Assembly: GCF_023277925.1 (NCBI RefSeq)
Contig: NZ_CP063832.1
Coordinates: forward strand, 1,831,001 to 1,895,000
Length of the DNA: 64,000 bases
Direction of reading: 5' to 3'
From: Pseudomonas entomophila
GTDB taxonomy: Bacteria; Pseudomonadota; Gammaproteobacteria; Pseudomonadales; Pseudomonadaceae
Positions 46,114 to 53,917 of the stretch are shown one piece after another. The notes under the pieces are model-generated. The model saw nothing but the letters and a program-made list of their open reading frames with translations. It was not told the DNA's origin and searched no databases. Numbering within the stretch: position 1 is the stretch's first letter; each line of letters begins with the position of its first letter. The position numbers were made by a program, and so were the translations under genes.

Positions 46114-47471
46114 CAGCCCTGCCCTCCGCTGGCCAGTCCCGTGGCGAAGATGTAGGCACGGGTAGCCTGCAAGCCTTGAGGCAAGGCATGGCGGTTGCCG
46201 GCCATCGCCTCGATGGACTGATCGATATCGAACCCTTGCTGTCCTGCAGGCGGCTCATCATCCAGGGCCAGAGCGTTCTCCCATTGGCCCGGCGGCACCC
46301 GGCGAATCTCGCGGCCCTGCCAGCTGCCGGCAATCCAGTCATGCCAGAGCTGCTTCTCGTAGGTATTGAACACCCCGAACATGGCTGCAGAGGGGCCCTC
46401 GATCAGCGTCCACAGCCGGCTTTGCGCGGGGTCTGCGTCGCGCTTCACCCAGCCTTGCGCCTGCAATGCATCAAGGAACGCGGGGATTGAACCCGGCTCG
46501 GCGAGCCATTGGTTGACAGTACGCCCTAGCAGGCGACAACGGTCCGAATGCATGAATTGGCCAAACACTCGCTTGCGCTCCAACGCCGCGAGCAGTTCGG
46601 CTTGAAGGTCGAACGAGGCGATCATCGTCGGCGTATCGATGCCAAGGTCGTTGAGCCGGTAGCCGTGGCGGACACGCCGGTAGAACGCGCCGCCGTCATC
46701 TCTGGGCAACAGCAGGCGCAAGCTTTCCAGCGAGCGCCGGGCGTGGCCACTGGCCGCGTTGTCGATGGTGACGTGCAGCTGGAAGTAATGGGCGTCGATA
46801 CCCAGCTCGGCCAGTTCGTGCGTGGTGATGAGCAAGTGCAGCGGCGGTTGCTCATAGCCCAGGTTGTAGCCGATCACTTCGGGCAGGAAGCGTTCGCAGT
46901 GCTGGCCCAAGGCGAGCTGCACGGCACCTTGCAGGTAACGTTCGGGGGGCAGTGGCAGCCCTTGCAGGCAACCCAGATGGCTGAGCAGGCGCTGGTAGAT
47001 CAGCACATGGTTGCAGCGCGGGTCGCCGTCGCCCAGCTCTTCGAGGTAAGTGCGGATTAGCCCGTGGAAGCGCGGGTCACGCCAATGGCGCAGGGTGCCG
47101 TGCAGCCAGGCGCCGTCGACCGCCTTAGTCGGCGCGACCTGTTGCAGGAACCACAAGGCGTGGGCGCGGGTGGCAAAGTAGCGCCGCCCCGCCCCCTGAC
47201 GCCGTTGCCGTAGATAGGCCGCATGCTCGCGAGCGACCTGCGCCGCGCGGGCAGCAGCCCATTCGGGTAGGTGGCCGGGGTGATCGGGCAAGTCGTCGTC
47301 CAGGGTGCTCACGCGGCGCAACAGCGCCTCCAGCCTGGCCTCGGCCTGAATGTCGTGGCCTTCCAGCAATACCCGGTATCGATGCGCCAGTCCATGGGCC
47401 GTGCTCGGGGCGGTCACTTTGAAGGCGGTGTCACGGGTCAGTGCCACCATGGCAGGCACCTCGCTTGTCAT
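46113..47471 (-). CDS. Iron-containing redox enzyme, heme-oxygenase-like diiron oxidase (HDO) candidate
   Basis: 452 residues from ATG 47471. The N-terminal part (1-110) is Arg/Ala-rich and of unclear role; the C-terminal helical domain (about 150-300) has EVIGYNLGYEQPPLHLL, THELAELGIDAHYFQLHVTIDN and ASGHARRSLES, a spacing of Glu/His/Asp/His residues like that of the HDO 'iron-containing redox enzyme' group, which does N-oxygenation, desaturation or C-C cleavage in small-molecule pathways. First gene of the operon with the methyltransferase and the ligase; joined to the next by TGATG. I cannot confirm all six iron ligands by eye. Confidence 0.8.
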   Translation of the reverse strand: MTSEVPAMVALTRDTAFKVTAPSTAHGLAHRYRVLLEGHDIQAEARLEALLRRVSTLDDDLPDHPGHLPEWAAARAAQVAREHAAYLRQRRQGAGRRYFATRAHALWFLQQVAPTKAVDGAWLHGTLRHWRDPRFHGLIRTYLEELGDGDPRCNHVLIYQRLLSHLGCLQGLPLPPERYLQGAVQLALGQHCERFLPEVIGYNLGYEQPPLHLLITTHELAELGIDAHYFQLHVTIDNAASGHARRSLESLRLLLPRDDGGAFYRRVRHGYRLNDLGIDTPTMIASFDLQAELLAALERKRVFGQFMHSDRCRLLGRTVNQWLAEPGSIPAFLDALQAQGWVKRDADPAQSRLWTLIEGPSAAMFGVFNTYEKQLWHDWIAGSWQGREIRRVPPGQWENALALDDEPPAGQQGFDIDQSIEAMAGNRHALPQGLQATRAYIFATGLASGGQG

Positions 47472-47576
47472 TCTTTGATGGGGCTTCGGGAGAGGTTGGT
47501 TTGCTCCAGGCGGCGCGATACGGATGGGGAGAGGGACCACGCAGTGCCAGGCGAACCCGGCACTGCACACCCTTGC

Positions 47577-47768
47577 TTAGGAACGGCCGCCTTTACGACC
47601 GGATTCGGTTTCGCGCTGGCCGCCACCCGTGCTCTGGCCACCCTTGCGGCCTGCCTCGGAGGCTTTCTCACGATCGTTGGCGAAATTGCCCGGGTTCTTC
47701 GACCCACCCTGGCTGCCGGTTTTGTGGCTGTCCTCGCGACCCGTCATGTGGCTGTCTTTGTTGGCCAT
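47577..47768 (-). CDS. KGG-repeat stress protein (Con-10-like)
   Basis: 63 residues, highly hydrophilic and low-complexity, with GSQGGSKNPGNFANDREKAS followed by two KGG motifs (AGRKGGQS, SGRKGGRS). This is the KGG (Con-10/YciG) family, induced in stationary phase or desiccation. GAGG lies before ATG 47768. It lies upstream of the HDO-like gene with 105 bases between, so it may share its promoter or have its own. Confidence 0.88.
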   Translation of the reverse strand: MANKDSHMTGREDSHKTGSQGGSKNPGNFANDREKASEAGRKGGQSTGGGQRETESGRKGGRS

Positions 47769-47976
47769 GGTTGCAAAAACCTCATATCGCTGAAGGGATG
47801 CACGGCGGTGTGCCGTACATGGATTGGGAGTACGGCGATTAAGGCGGATTCGGTTTATTGCGCACGGATCGGACCGGTGGCGCTAAACATGCGGCCACGC
47901 TGTATTTGGGGCACAAGTGGACGGCGCAGCGACCGTGCCGGGATTGACCCCTGGAGGAAAGCACCTTAACCTTCGC

Positions 47977-47996
47977 AACCTACCGATAGGTAGGTT
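47977..47996. promoter_or_regulatory. Palindromic operator for the MFS-TetR operon
   Basis: AACCTACC-GATA-GGTAGGTT: two exact 8-base arms around four bases, 28 bases upstream of the MFS start. The short A/T stretch around 47998-48010 could be the -10. The last gene of the operon is a TetR-family repressor, which would bind here and be released by a drug substrate. Confidence 0.8.
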
Positions 47997-48023
47997 GATT
48001 TTTCGCTTAAATGGATACCCTTC

Positions 48024-49232
48024 ATGCAGTCCTCCAACCTGCGCTTCGCCGCCTCCCTCGCCCTGATCGGCGCCCTCGGCCCTTCGGCCATCGATATGTA
48101 CCTGGCCAGCCTGCCGGAGATGGCCCACGACTTCGCTACCAGCTACCCCCAGGTGCAACTCACACTCACCGTGTTCCTGCTGGCCATGGGCATCGGGCAA
48201 CTGCTGTTCGGCCCGTTGGTGGACGCGCTGGGGCGCCGCCGGCCTTTGCTTGCCGGCCTGCTGCTGTTCAGCGTCACCGCCTTTGCCGCGGCGGCCGCGC
48301 CCACGCTCGAAGCGCTGCTGCTCGCTCGCTTGCTCCAGGGCCTGGCCAGTGCCCTCACCCTGGTGGTGATCATGAGCATGGTCCGCGACGTCGCCGAAGG
48401 CGCGCGGGCTGCGCAGATCTTCGCCCTGCTGATGACCATCGAAGGCCTGGCGCCGATTCTCGCCCCGGCCCTGGGTGGGGTGGTCGATGCCGCCTTTGGC
48501 TGGCGGGCGATCATGCTGGTGCTGGGTGCCCTGGGTGTGCTGACGCTGCTCAATTCCAGCCTGGCGCTGGGCGAAACCCTGCCTGCCGAGAAACGGGGAC
48601 GCCTGGCACCTCGGCAGGTCTGGGCGGCCTACGCTCGGATCGCCACCGATGGCGCGTTCCTGCGCCCTGCCCTGGCCCTGTCGGCGGTGTTCTTCTTCCT
48701 GTTCGCCTACATCGCGGGCTCCGCGTACGTCTATCAGCAGCACTTCGGGCTCTCCAGCACGCGCTTCGGCCTGGTGTTCGGCGCCTGCGGCGTGGCCATC
48801 CTGCTGGGTGCGGCGTTGTCCGGGCACTGGGTGACGCGCCACGGCGTGGCCCAGGTGGCCTGGTGGGGCGCGCTGGCCATGGGCGGCGGCGCACTGCTGG
48901 CGGTGGCCGGTGGCGTGGCGGGCGGCGGCCTGGCGCTGCTGCTGGCGGGGGTGGCACTGGCGTTGTTCGGCTTAGGGATTTGCGAAGCCACGCTGATGGC
49001 CCTGGCGATGTCATCGCAACAGCGTGATGTGGGCGCCACGGCGGCGCTGCTGGGTGCCTTGCAGTTGGGCATCGCGTCGAGCGCCACGCCCCTGGCCGGT
49101 TACCTGGCGACCCTGGGGCCGTTGCCCTGGGCCTGGCTGCTGGCGGCGGCCGCGGTGGTCATCGTCGGTTTGACCCGCGCCGCCCTGGCACAGACAATCA
49201 GCGCCTCGCACTGCAGCGTCAACCCGGAGTGA
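48024..49232 (+). CDS. Bcr/CflA-family multidrug MFS transporter
   Basis: 402 residues, twelve predicted membrane helices. Family features: GPSAIDMYLASLPEMA in helix 1 (near 18-33, acidic residue in the membrane), motif A GPLVDALGRRRPLLAG (near 63-78) and the VIMSMVRDVAEGARAA segment of helix 4. Exports antibiotics or other small molecules by proton antiport. Forms an operon with the TetR gene (GTGA overlap), and an 8+8 palindrome sits in its promoter. Confidence 0.93.
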   Translation: MQSSNLRFAASLALIGALGPSAIDMYLASLPEMAHDFATSYPQVQLTLTVFLLAMGIGQLLFGPLVDALGRRRPLLAGLLLFSVTAFAAAAAPTLEALLLARLLQGLASALTLVVIMSMVRDVAEGARAAQIFALLMTIEGLAPILAPALGGVVDAAFGWRAIMLVLGALGVLTLLNSSLALGETLPAEKRGRLAPRQVWAAYARIATDGAFLRPALALSAVFFFLFAYIAGSAYVYQQHFGLSSTRFGLVFGACGVAILLGAALSGHWVTRHGVAQVAWWGALAMGGGALLAVAGGVAGGGLALLLAGVALALFGLGICEATLMALAMSSQQRDVGATAALLGALQLGIASSATPLAGYLATLGPLPWAWLLAAAAVVIVGLTRAALAQTISASHCSVNPE

Positions 49233-49858
49233 CCGCCTTGAAAACCCTTTCCCCTTCCGCCGCGCGCATCTGCGACCACGCCGTCGAACACTTCGCCGCG
49301 CATGGCTACGACGGCTCGTCGCTGAACGAAATCGCGGCCCTGGCGGGCATGCGCAAGGCGTCGTTGTATGCCCATTTCGCCAATAAGGATGCATTGTTCG
49401 TGCAGGCGTTCGAACGGGCGCTGGCCGATGAGACCGCCTACGTCGAGGCAGGCTTCGTGCACGAGACGGCAGGCAGGGAGGCGCCGGGGCACTGGCACCC
49501 GCTGCACCTGGCCGAGCGCTACGCCGGCTCGGCCAACCTGCGCTTCGTGCTGCGCACGGCGTTCCTGCCACCCGCGTCGATCCATTCGGTGGTCACCACG
49601 GGCTTCGAGCAATACCTGGAGCGGATCCGCCTTGGCTTCTGCCAGGCCCTGCGCGAGCGCCACGCCTGGGCGCGCAGCGATGGCAACAAGCTGGAGCTGT
49701 ACGGTGATGCCTACCTGGGGATCATCGACAGCCTGCACGTGGAGCTGTTGTATGCGAACCCGGCGGTGTATGCACGGCGGGCGGCGTCGTTGCTGAAGAT
49801 TCTCGATGATTCGCTGCAGCTCGCCGCGTACCCCATGGATTGCGCACGCCCCCTGTAG
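49229..49858 (+). CDS. TetR-family repressor
   Basis: 209 residues from GTG 49229, overlapping the MFS stop. HTH SSLNEIAALAGMRKASLYAHFANKDALFVQAF (about 30-60), then a helical ligand domain. Likely repressor of the operon through the AACCTACC-GATA-GGTAGGTT site. Its stop codon (TAG, 49856) lies inside the REP element that begins at 49853, so the last residues (ARPL) come from sequence at the repeat boundary. Confidence 0.92.
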   Translation: MTALKTLSPSAARICDHAVEHFAAHGYDGSSLNEIAALAGMRKASLYAHFANKDALFVQAFERALADETAYVEAGFVHETAGREAPGHWHPLHLAERYAGSANLRFVLRTAFLPPASIHSVVTTGFEQYLERIRLGFCQALRERHAWARSDGNKLELYGDAYLGIIDSLHVELLYANPAVYARRAASLLKILDDSLQLAAYPMDCARPL

Positions 49859-49938
49859 GAGCGGCTTCAGCCGCGATCACCAGCAACGCTGGTGCCAGGT
49901 ACCGCGGTGTCTGCATCGCGGCTGACGCCGCTCGTACG
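49853..49938. repeat. 86-bp REP unit overlapping a stop codon
   Basis: CTGTAGGAGCGGCTTCAGCC opens it and the slightly degraded GCGGCTGACGCCGCTCGTAC closes it; the centre has GGTGCCAGGTACCGCGG. The TAG of the first arm is used as the stop of the TetR gene. Confidence 0.85.
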
Positions 49939-50043
49939 GGGCTTGACCTTCTTCAGCTCGTTCAACAACCCCATCAACTGCTCCAGCTTGTCCGCGCCGA
50001 ACTGGCACTGGATCTCCTGGTAGTTGCTGGCGCAGGATGCGGA
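49867..50043 (-). pseudogene. C-terminal relic of a regulator-like gene (MarR-like?)
   Basis: Read on the minus strand between stops at 50044 and 49867, the frame gives ASNYQEIQCQFGADKLEQLM and then GLLNELKKVKP, with strongly GC-ending codons. This resembles the last helix of MarR-family regulators. The upstream part of the gene is missing and the end runs into REP DNA. Family call is tentative. Confidence 0.35.
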
Positions 50044-50149
50044 TCACCCGCCATTGCTGAAGCCGCGCAAGGCGCAGAGCAATGGCGGGAACCAGGTGGG
50101 GAGCGGGACCAATGTGTACAGCCAACTGAAGGTGGCGGTGCCGTTCTGA
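50031..50149 (+). pseudogene. C-terminal relic of an unidentified gene
   Basis: On the plus strand a frame with high GC-ending codon use reads LLKPRKAQSNGGNQVGSGTN and then VYSQLKVAVPF before TGA at 50147. It has no start and no complete domain, and abuts the minus-strand relic. It looks like the tail of a deleted gene, perhaps a surface or fimbrial-type protein, but I cannot name it. Confidence 0.35.
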
Positions 50150-50155
50150 GCAGCG

Positions 50156-50222
50156 GTTCGCCAGCAACGCTGGCTCCTACAAGGGCATTGTGAACCTGTA
50201 GGGGCCAGCCTTGCTGGCGAAC
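50156..50222. repeat. REP inverted pair, GCCAGCAACGCTGGC subtype
   Basis: GTTCGCCAGCAACGCTGGCT and the facing GGCCAGCCTTGCTGGCGAAC flank a 15-20 base spacer. It begins seven bases after the second relic's stop and ends ten bases before the Dyp peroxidase stop. Confidence 0.8.
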
Positions 50223-50231
50223 TGGCCGCCA

Positions 50232-51110
50232 CTAGCCCAGCAACAGACGCAGGTCAGCGCCGGTCTCGGTCAGCGGCGGGCACCAGTAGTAGCCGCCGCT
50301 CAGCGGCCGGCTGAAGCGGTACAAACCATCGATCACACCGTCTTCCAGCCCGCTCATGCGGCGCAGCTGCACCTCGAAGGCGTCGAGCGAATGCCCCAGG
50401 GCCACGAACGCCAGGCCGGCGCCACGCTCGTCGGCCCAGGCCAGCGAACGGCGGACGACGAACGCCTCGGGTTCAAAGCTCTCCTGGGCGGTGCGCTTGA
50501 CGTGGGCCGACTCGGGCGCGTCGTCGAGCTCTTCGTTGTCGCTCAGGCGGCGGCCGATGATGTTGTCCTGTTCTACCTGGGGCAGCGACTTGAAGTAGTT
50601 CAAGTCGTGCTTCCACAGCTGGAACGCGGCAAAGCTCGAGCCTGCCAGGCCAGGCACATCGCCCGGCACGATGGCGGCGGCAACGGCGTCTTCGTCCACC
50701 GGGTTCTCGGTGCCGTCTTCGTAGCCGGTCAGGTCATGGCCACCGCGGTGCAGGAAACCCTCGAGGCTGTCCACCAGGCGCAAAGCCGGTGCCAGGGCTT
50801 GCTGCAGGGCCTGGGCGCGCAGGAACAGCTCGCCGCGCTCCTCGCCACGCAGCCACAACCACAGGGCGTGCTGGGTGGCCGGGTTCTCCACCACGGCCTC
50901 CAGCTGCGGGAAGCTGCGCAGGCCAGGTACTTCGCGGCCCAGGGCCTTGGCCAGCGGCGCGCCGACAGCGAGGATCAGGGTCTTGCCGTCGACCTGCGGC
51001 AACAGTTGGTCCAGGACAGCGGGCAGGGCCTCGACCGCATCGAGGGCGAAGAACAGGTGGCGGGCATGGGCCGGCACCGGTGTGGCAAGCAGACCTGGCT
51101 GGAACGGCAT
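50232..51110 (-). CDS. Dyp-type heme peroxidase
   Basis: 292 residues. The family signature GYEDGTENP (GXXDG, near 145) carries the distal Asp; the heme-side segment is AFVALGHSLDAFEVQLRRM (near 245-263), with RFSRPLSGGYYWCPP at the end. YfeX-like cytoplasmic type: no signal peptide is visible, and no encapsulin gene is next to it. Uses hydrogen peroxide to oxidise dyes, phenols or porphyrinogens. Divergent from a BASS transporter. Confidence 0.93.
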   Translation of the reverse strand: MPFQPGLLATPVPAHARHLFFALDAVEALPAVLDQLLPQVDGKTLILAVGAPLAKALGREVPGLRSFPQLEAVVENPATQHALWLWLRGEERGELFLRAQALQQALAPALRLVDSLEGFLHRGGHDLTGYEDGTENPVDEDAVAAAIVPGDVPGLAGSSFAAFQLWKHDLNYFKSLPQVEQDNIIGRRLSDNEELDDAPESAHVKRTAQESFEPEAFVVRRSLAWADERGAGLAFVALGHSLDAFEVQLRRMSGLEDGVIDGLYRFSRPLSGGYYWCPPLTETGADLRLLLG

Positions 51111-51200
51111 GGCAGGCTAATCCTCGGCAAAAGCGGGAATGCTACTGCGCCGGACGCGGCATCGCAACGCGACCCGGGGCCGCTGCTCGGCGTGGGTTTA

Positions 51201-51215
51201 GTAACAAACGGTTAC
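51201..51215. promoter_or_regulatory. GTAAC-N5-GTTAC inverted repeat between divergent genes
   Basis: A five-base palindrome around AAACG in the 182-base gap between the Dyp peroxidase and BASS genes, about 80 bases before the transporter start. Could be a repressor site for either gene. Short, so chance is possible. Confidence 0.35.
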
Positions 51216-51292
51216 CAAGAAAGGCGTATTGCAATTAGCTATCGTTCCAGCTCCACCTAGACTCCCGGAATCCTTCGCCCGAGAGACCGCCC

Positions 51293-52183
51293 ATGACCGC
51301 CTCGCCGCTGCTCACCGCCGTCCTGCCCCTCGCCCTGGGCATCATCATGCTGGGCCTGGGGTTGTCGCTGACCCTGGCCGACTTCGCCCGGGTGGTCAAA
51401 TACCCGAAACCCGTGCTGGTGGGGCTGACCTGCCAGGTCCTGCTGCTGCCGCTGGTGTGTTTTCTGATTGCCAACGGCTTCGGCCTGGAGTCGGCCCTGG
51501 CGGTGGGCCTGATGCTGCTGGCGGCCTCGCCGGGCGGCACCACCGCCAACCTGTTCAGCCACCTGGCCCATGGCGACGTGGCGCTGAACATCACCCTCAC
51601 CGCCGTCAACTCGCTGATCGCCATCCTCACCATGCCGCTGCTGGTGAACCTGTCGCTGACCTGGTTCATGGCGTCCGACCAGGCCATCCCGCTGCAATTC
51701 GCCAAGGTCATGCAGGTGTTCGCCATCGTCCTGCTGCCGGTGGCGCTGGGCATGCTGATCCGCCACTGGGCGCCGCGCTTCGCCGCGCGCATGGAGAAAC
51801 CGATGAAACTGGTGGCGGCGTTGTTCCTGGCCTTTACCATCGTGCTGGCGCTGGCCAAGGACTGGCAGACGGTGGTCGAGTATGCGCCAGTAGTGGGCGG
51901 CGCCGCGCTGCTGTTCAACCTGCTGAGCCTGGGGGTGGGCTACTGGGTGCCGCGGCTGCTGAGCATCCCCCGGCGCCAGGCGATCGCCATCGGCATGGAG
52001 ATCGGTATTCACAACGGCACGCTGGCCATCGCCCTGGCCCTGAGCCCGACGCTCTTGAACAACGCGACCATGGCGGTACCGGCGGCGATCTACAGCCTGA
52101 TCATGTTCTTCACGGCGGCGGGGTTTGGCTGGTGGGTGAGCCGGGGGCAGAAGGCCGGTAGCACCGTCGGCGATTGCGCGTAG
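51293..52183 (+). CDS. Bile acid:sodium symporter family (BASS) transporter
   Basis: 296 residues, about nine helices. Family motifs: LAASPGGTTANLFSHLAHGDVALNIT (near 77-102, the first helix crossover) and GMEIGIHNGTLAIALALSP (near 235-253, the second). Bacterial BASS members take up organic anions such as pantoate, pyruvate or bile acids with sodium; the substrate is not given by context. Confidence 0.93.
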   Translation: MTASPLLTAVLPLALGIIMLGLGLSLTLADFARVVKYPKPVLVGLTCQVLLLPLVCFLIANGFGLESALAVGLMLLAASPGGTTANLFSHLAHGDVALNITLTAVNSLIAILTMPLLVNLSLTWFMASDQAIPLQFAKVMQVFAIVLLPVALGMLIRHWAPRFAARMEKPMKLVAALFLAFTIVLALAKDWQTVVEYAPVVGGAALLFNLLSLGVGYWVPRLLSIPRRQAIAIGMEIGIHNGTLAIALALSPTLLNNATMAVPAAIYSLIMFFTAAGFGWWVSRGQKAGSTVGDCA

Positions 52184-52194
52184 CACGCGTTTTT

Positions 52195-52280
52195 TGTCGG
52201 GGCGGCTTCAGCCGCGATGCAGGCAACGCGGTGCAAGCCCCGGCCTTGCCGGGGTTCGCGGCTGAAGCCGCGCCTACAGG
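52195..52280. repeat. 86-bp REP unit
   Basis: GTCGGGGCGGCTTCAGCCGC opens and GCGGCTGAAGCCGCGCCTAC closes the unit, with a GGGGTTCGCGG-like centre. It lies between the convergent BASS and CrtZ genes and its end overlaps the last codons of the CrtZ gene. Confidence 0.8.
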
Positions 52281-52738
52281 CCCCTGCGCCGCTTCAACTG
52301 TTGCTTCAACACCCGCAGCGGCGGCGCGTAGAAGAAGCCGAACGACACACTGCCCTCGCGCCCCTTCACCGCATGGTGCAGCCGATGCGCCCGGTACAGG
52401 CGCTTGAGGTAGCGATTGACCGGCTTCGGCGCCCGTGGCCAGTGGCGATGAAAGAAGCCGTCATGGGCCAGCACATAGGCCACACCATACCCGGCCACGC
52501 CGCCGCCGACCCACTGCAACGGCGCATGCCCGGCCTTGCCCAGCGCCACCAGCGCCGTGGCGATCAGCCCCAGGGCGACCAGATACAGGTCGTTGGTCTC
52601 CAGCATGCCCAACTGTGGTTCATGGTGCGAGCGGTGCAGCCACCAGCCCCAGCCATGCATGACGTACTTGTGGGCCAGCGTGCCGACGCCTTCCATGGCC
52701 ACCAGTGTGCCGAACAGGATGGCGAGGTTGAACAACAT
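52274..52738 (-). CDS. crtZ: Beta-carotene hydroxylase-like (CrtZ) fatty acid hydroxylase-superfamily protein
   Basis: 154 residues, four hydrophobic segments. Four His motifs bind the diiron site: HKYVMHG (near 23), HRSHHE (near 35), HDGFFHRHWP (near 94) and RLHHAVKG (near 119), in the order and spacing of CrtZ, which adds 3-hydroxyls to beta-carotene. No phytoene synthase, desaturase or cyclase is in the window. The upper start is ATG 52738; the ribosome site is weak. May act on another polyene or lipid. Confidence 0.88.
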   Translation of the reverse strand: MLFNLAILFGTLVAMEGVGTLAHKYVMHGWGWWLHRSHHEPQLGMLETNDLYLVALGLIATALVALGKAGHAPLQWVGGGVAGYGVAYVLAHDGFFHRHWPRAPKPVNRYLKRLYRAHRLHHAVKGREGSVSFGFFYAPPLRVLKQQLKRRRGL

Positions 52739-52810
52739 GGGACGATCCGGGGGTTGGCAACGAAGGGCGCAAGGGTAACATTGCCGGCAGGTCATTCGGA
52801 GGGTTTTTCC

Positions 52811-53581
52811 ATGAAGGATGTACACGCCTCGGCCAGCACCGGCTACACCCGCCAGTCAGGCAACTACGAGCAGGGCCGGCCGGACTACCCCATCGCACTG
52901 CTGGACTGGTTGCGCGACGCACTGGGCGTCAGCAACGGCACGACAGTGCTGGACCTGGGCGCCGGCACCGGTAAGTTCACCCGCCTGCTCACCTCGCTGG
53001 CACCGCGCCTGACGGCGGTGGAGCCGGTGGCCGCCATGCGCGAGCGCCTCCATGAGCAACTGCCCGACGTGCCCGTGCACGCAGGCACCGCCCAGCACAT
53101 GCCGGTGGCCGACGCCAGCCAGCAGGTGCTGGTCTGCGCCCAGGCCTTCCACTGGTTCGCCGATAGCGCCGCCCTGGCCGAGATGCACCGGGTGCTGGCG
53201 CCCGGCGGCCGCCTGGGGCTAGTCTGGAACGTGCGTGACGAGTCAGTGGACTGGGTGGCGCGTATCACCGAGATCATCACCCCCTATGAAGGCGACACAC
53301 CGCGCTTTCATACAGGCCGCTGGCGCGAGGCTTTTGACGGCCGCTGGTTCAGCCCGCCAACCCTGACCACCCTGCCCCATGTCCACGAAGGCAGCCCGCG
53401 GACCGTGATCATCGAGCGGCTGCGCTCGGTCAGCTTCATCGCCGCCCTGCCCCAGGCCGAACAGGACAAGGTCATGACGCGGCTGCAGGACCTGATCGAC
53501 CACCACCCCGACCTCAAGGGCCGCGAGCGCATCGCCTTCCCCTACCGGACCCAGGCCTACCGCTGTCAACGCCTGGATTAA
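52811..53581 (+). CDS. Class I SAM-dependent methyltransferase (UbiE/SmtA-like)
   Basis: 256 residues from ATG 52811. Motif I VLDLGAGTGKFTRLL (near 45-59), acidic loop LTAVEPVAAMRERL, motif II AFHWFADSAALAEMHRVLAPGGRLGLVW (near 114-141). Small-molecule methyltransferase; GYTRQSGNYEQGRPDYP at the start is typical of a group acting on quinones, biotin intermediates or arsenite, but no substrate can be assigned. It is divergent from the CrtZ gene across 72 bases. Confidence 0.9.
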   Translation: MKDVHASASTGYTRQSGNYEQGRPDYPIALLDWLRDALGVSNGTTVLDLGAGTGKFTRLLTSLAPRLTAVEPVAAMRERLHEQLPDVPVHAGTAQHMPVADASQQVLVCAQAFHWFADSAALAEMHRVLAPGGRLGLVWNVRDESVDWVARITEIITPYEGDTPRFHTGRWREAFDGRWFSPPTLTTLPHVHEGSPRTVIIERLRSVSFIAALPQAEQDKVMTRLQDLIDHHPDLKGRERIAFPYRTQAYRCQRLD

Positions 53582-53917
53582 CCGGATTGTCATGTTTCGC
53601 GCCTTGACCCGATGGCGGTCGAGGCGTATGGTCCGCCGCGCACTCAAGCATCCCTCTGAACAGGAGCCCCCTGCATTGGACAGTAGCCCCAGTCGATTGC
53701 GACAGGCCCACACGGCGAGCTAGTCCGGCAGCGTTCCTGCCACTGTCTTGCCGCATACGGTAGACGGTGGTTTCCTCCAGCCCTCCACGGCTGAGCCCCC
53801 TTTTCCCAGCCGCGTTGCCATCCGGCATCGCGTGTGGTCCTGCGCATTCCTCGCTTTCATTCGCGCCGCCTTCGGCCGGCGCTGCCGCGGGCCATCGCCC
53901 GCGCAACGGAGTTCGCT
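53582..53917 (+). promoter_or_regulatory. Long leader of the MgtC-family gene, with possible leader ORF
   Basis: 336 bases with no full gene. At 53628-53723 there is a 31-codon open frame (MVRRALKHPSEQEPPALDSS...), containing four Pro codons, with GAGG-like bases four before its start. Several hairpin-forming blocks follow (GGCAGCGTTCCTGCC near 53728; CTCCACGGCTGAG near 53784; GCCTTCGGCCGGCGC near 53870). In enteric bacteria mgtC leaders hold Pro-rich leader peptides and switches; a similar role here is conjecture. Confidence 0.35.

Noticed and set aside
47577..47768. Plus-strand protein over the KGG gene (within 47271-47969)
   Set aside because: Antisense; the minus-strand KGG protein is a recognised family with a ribosome site.
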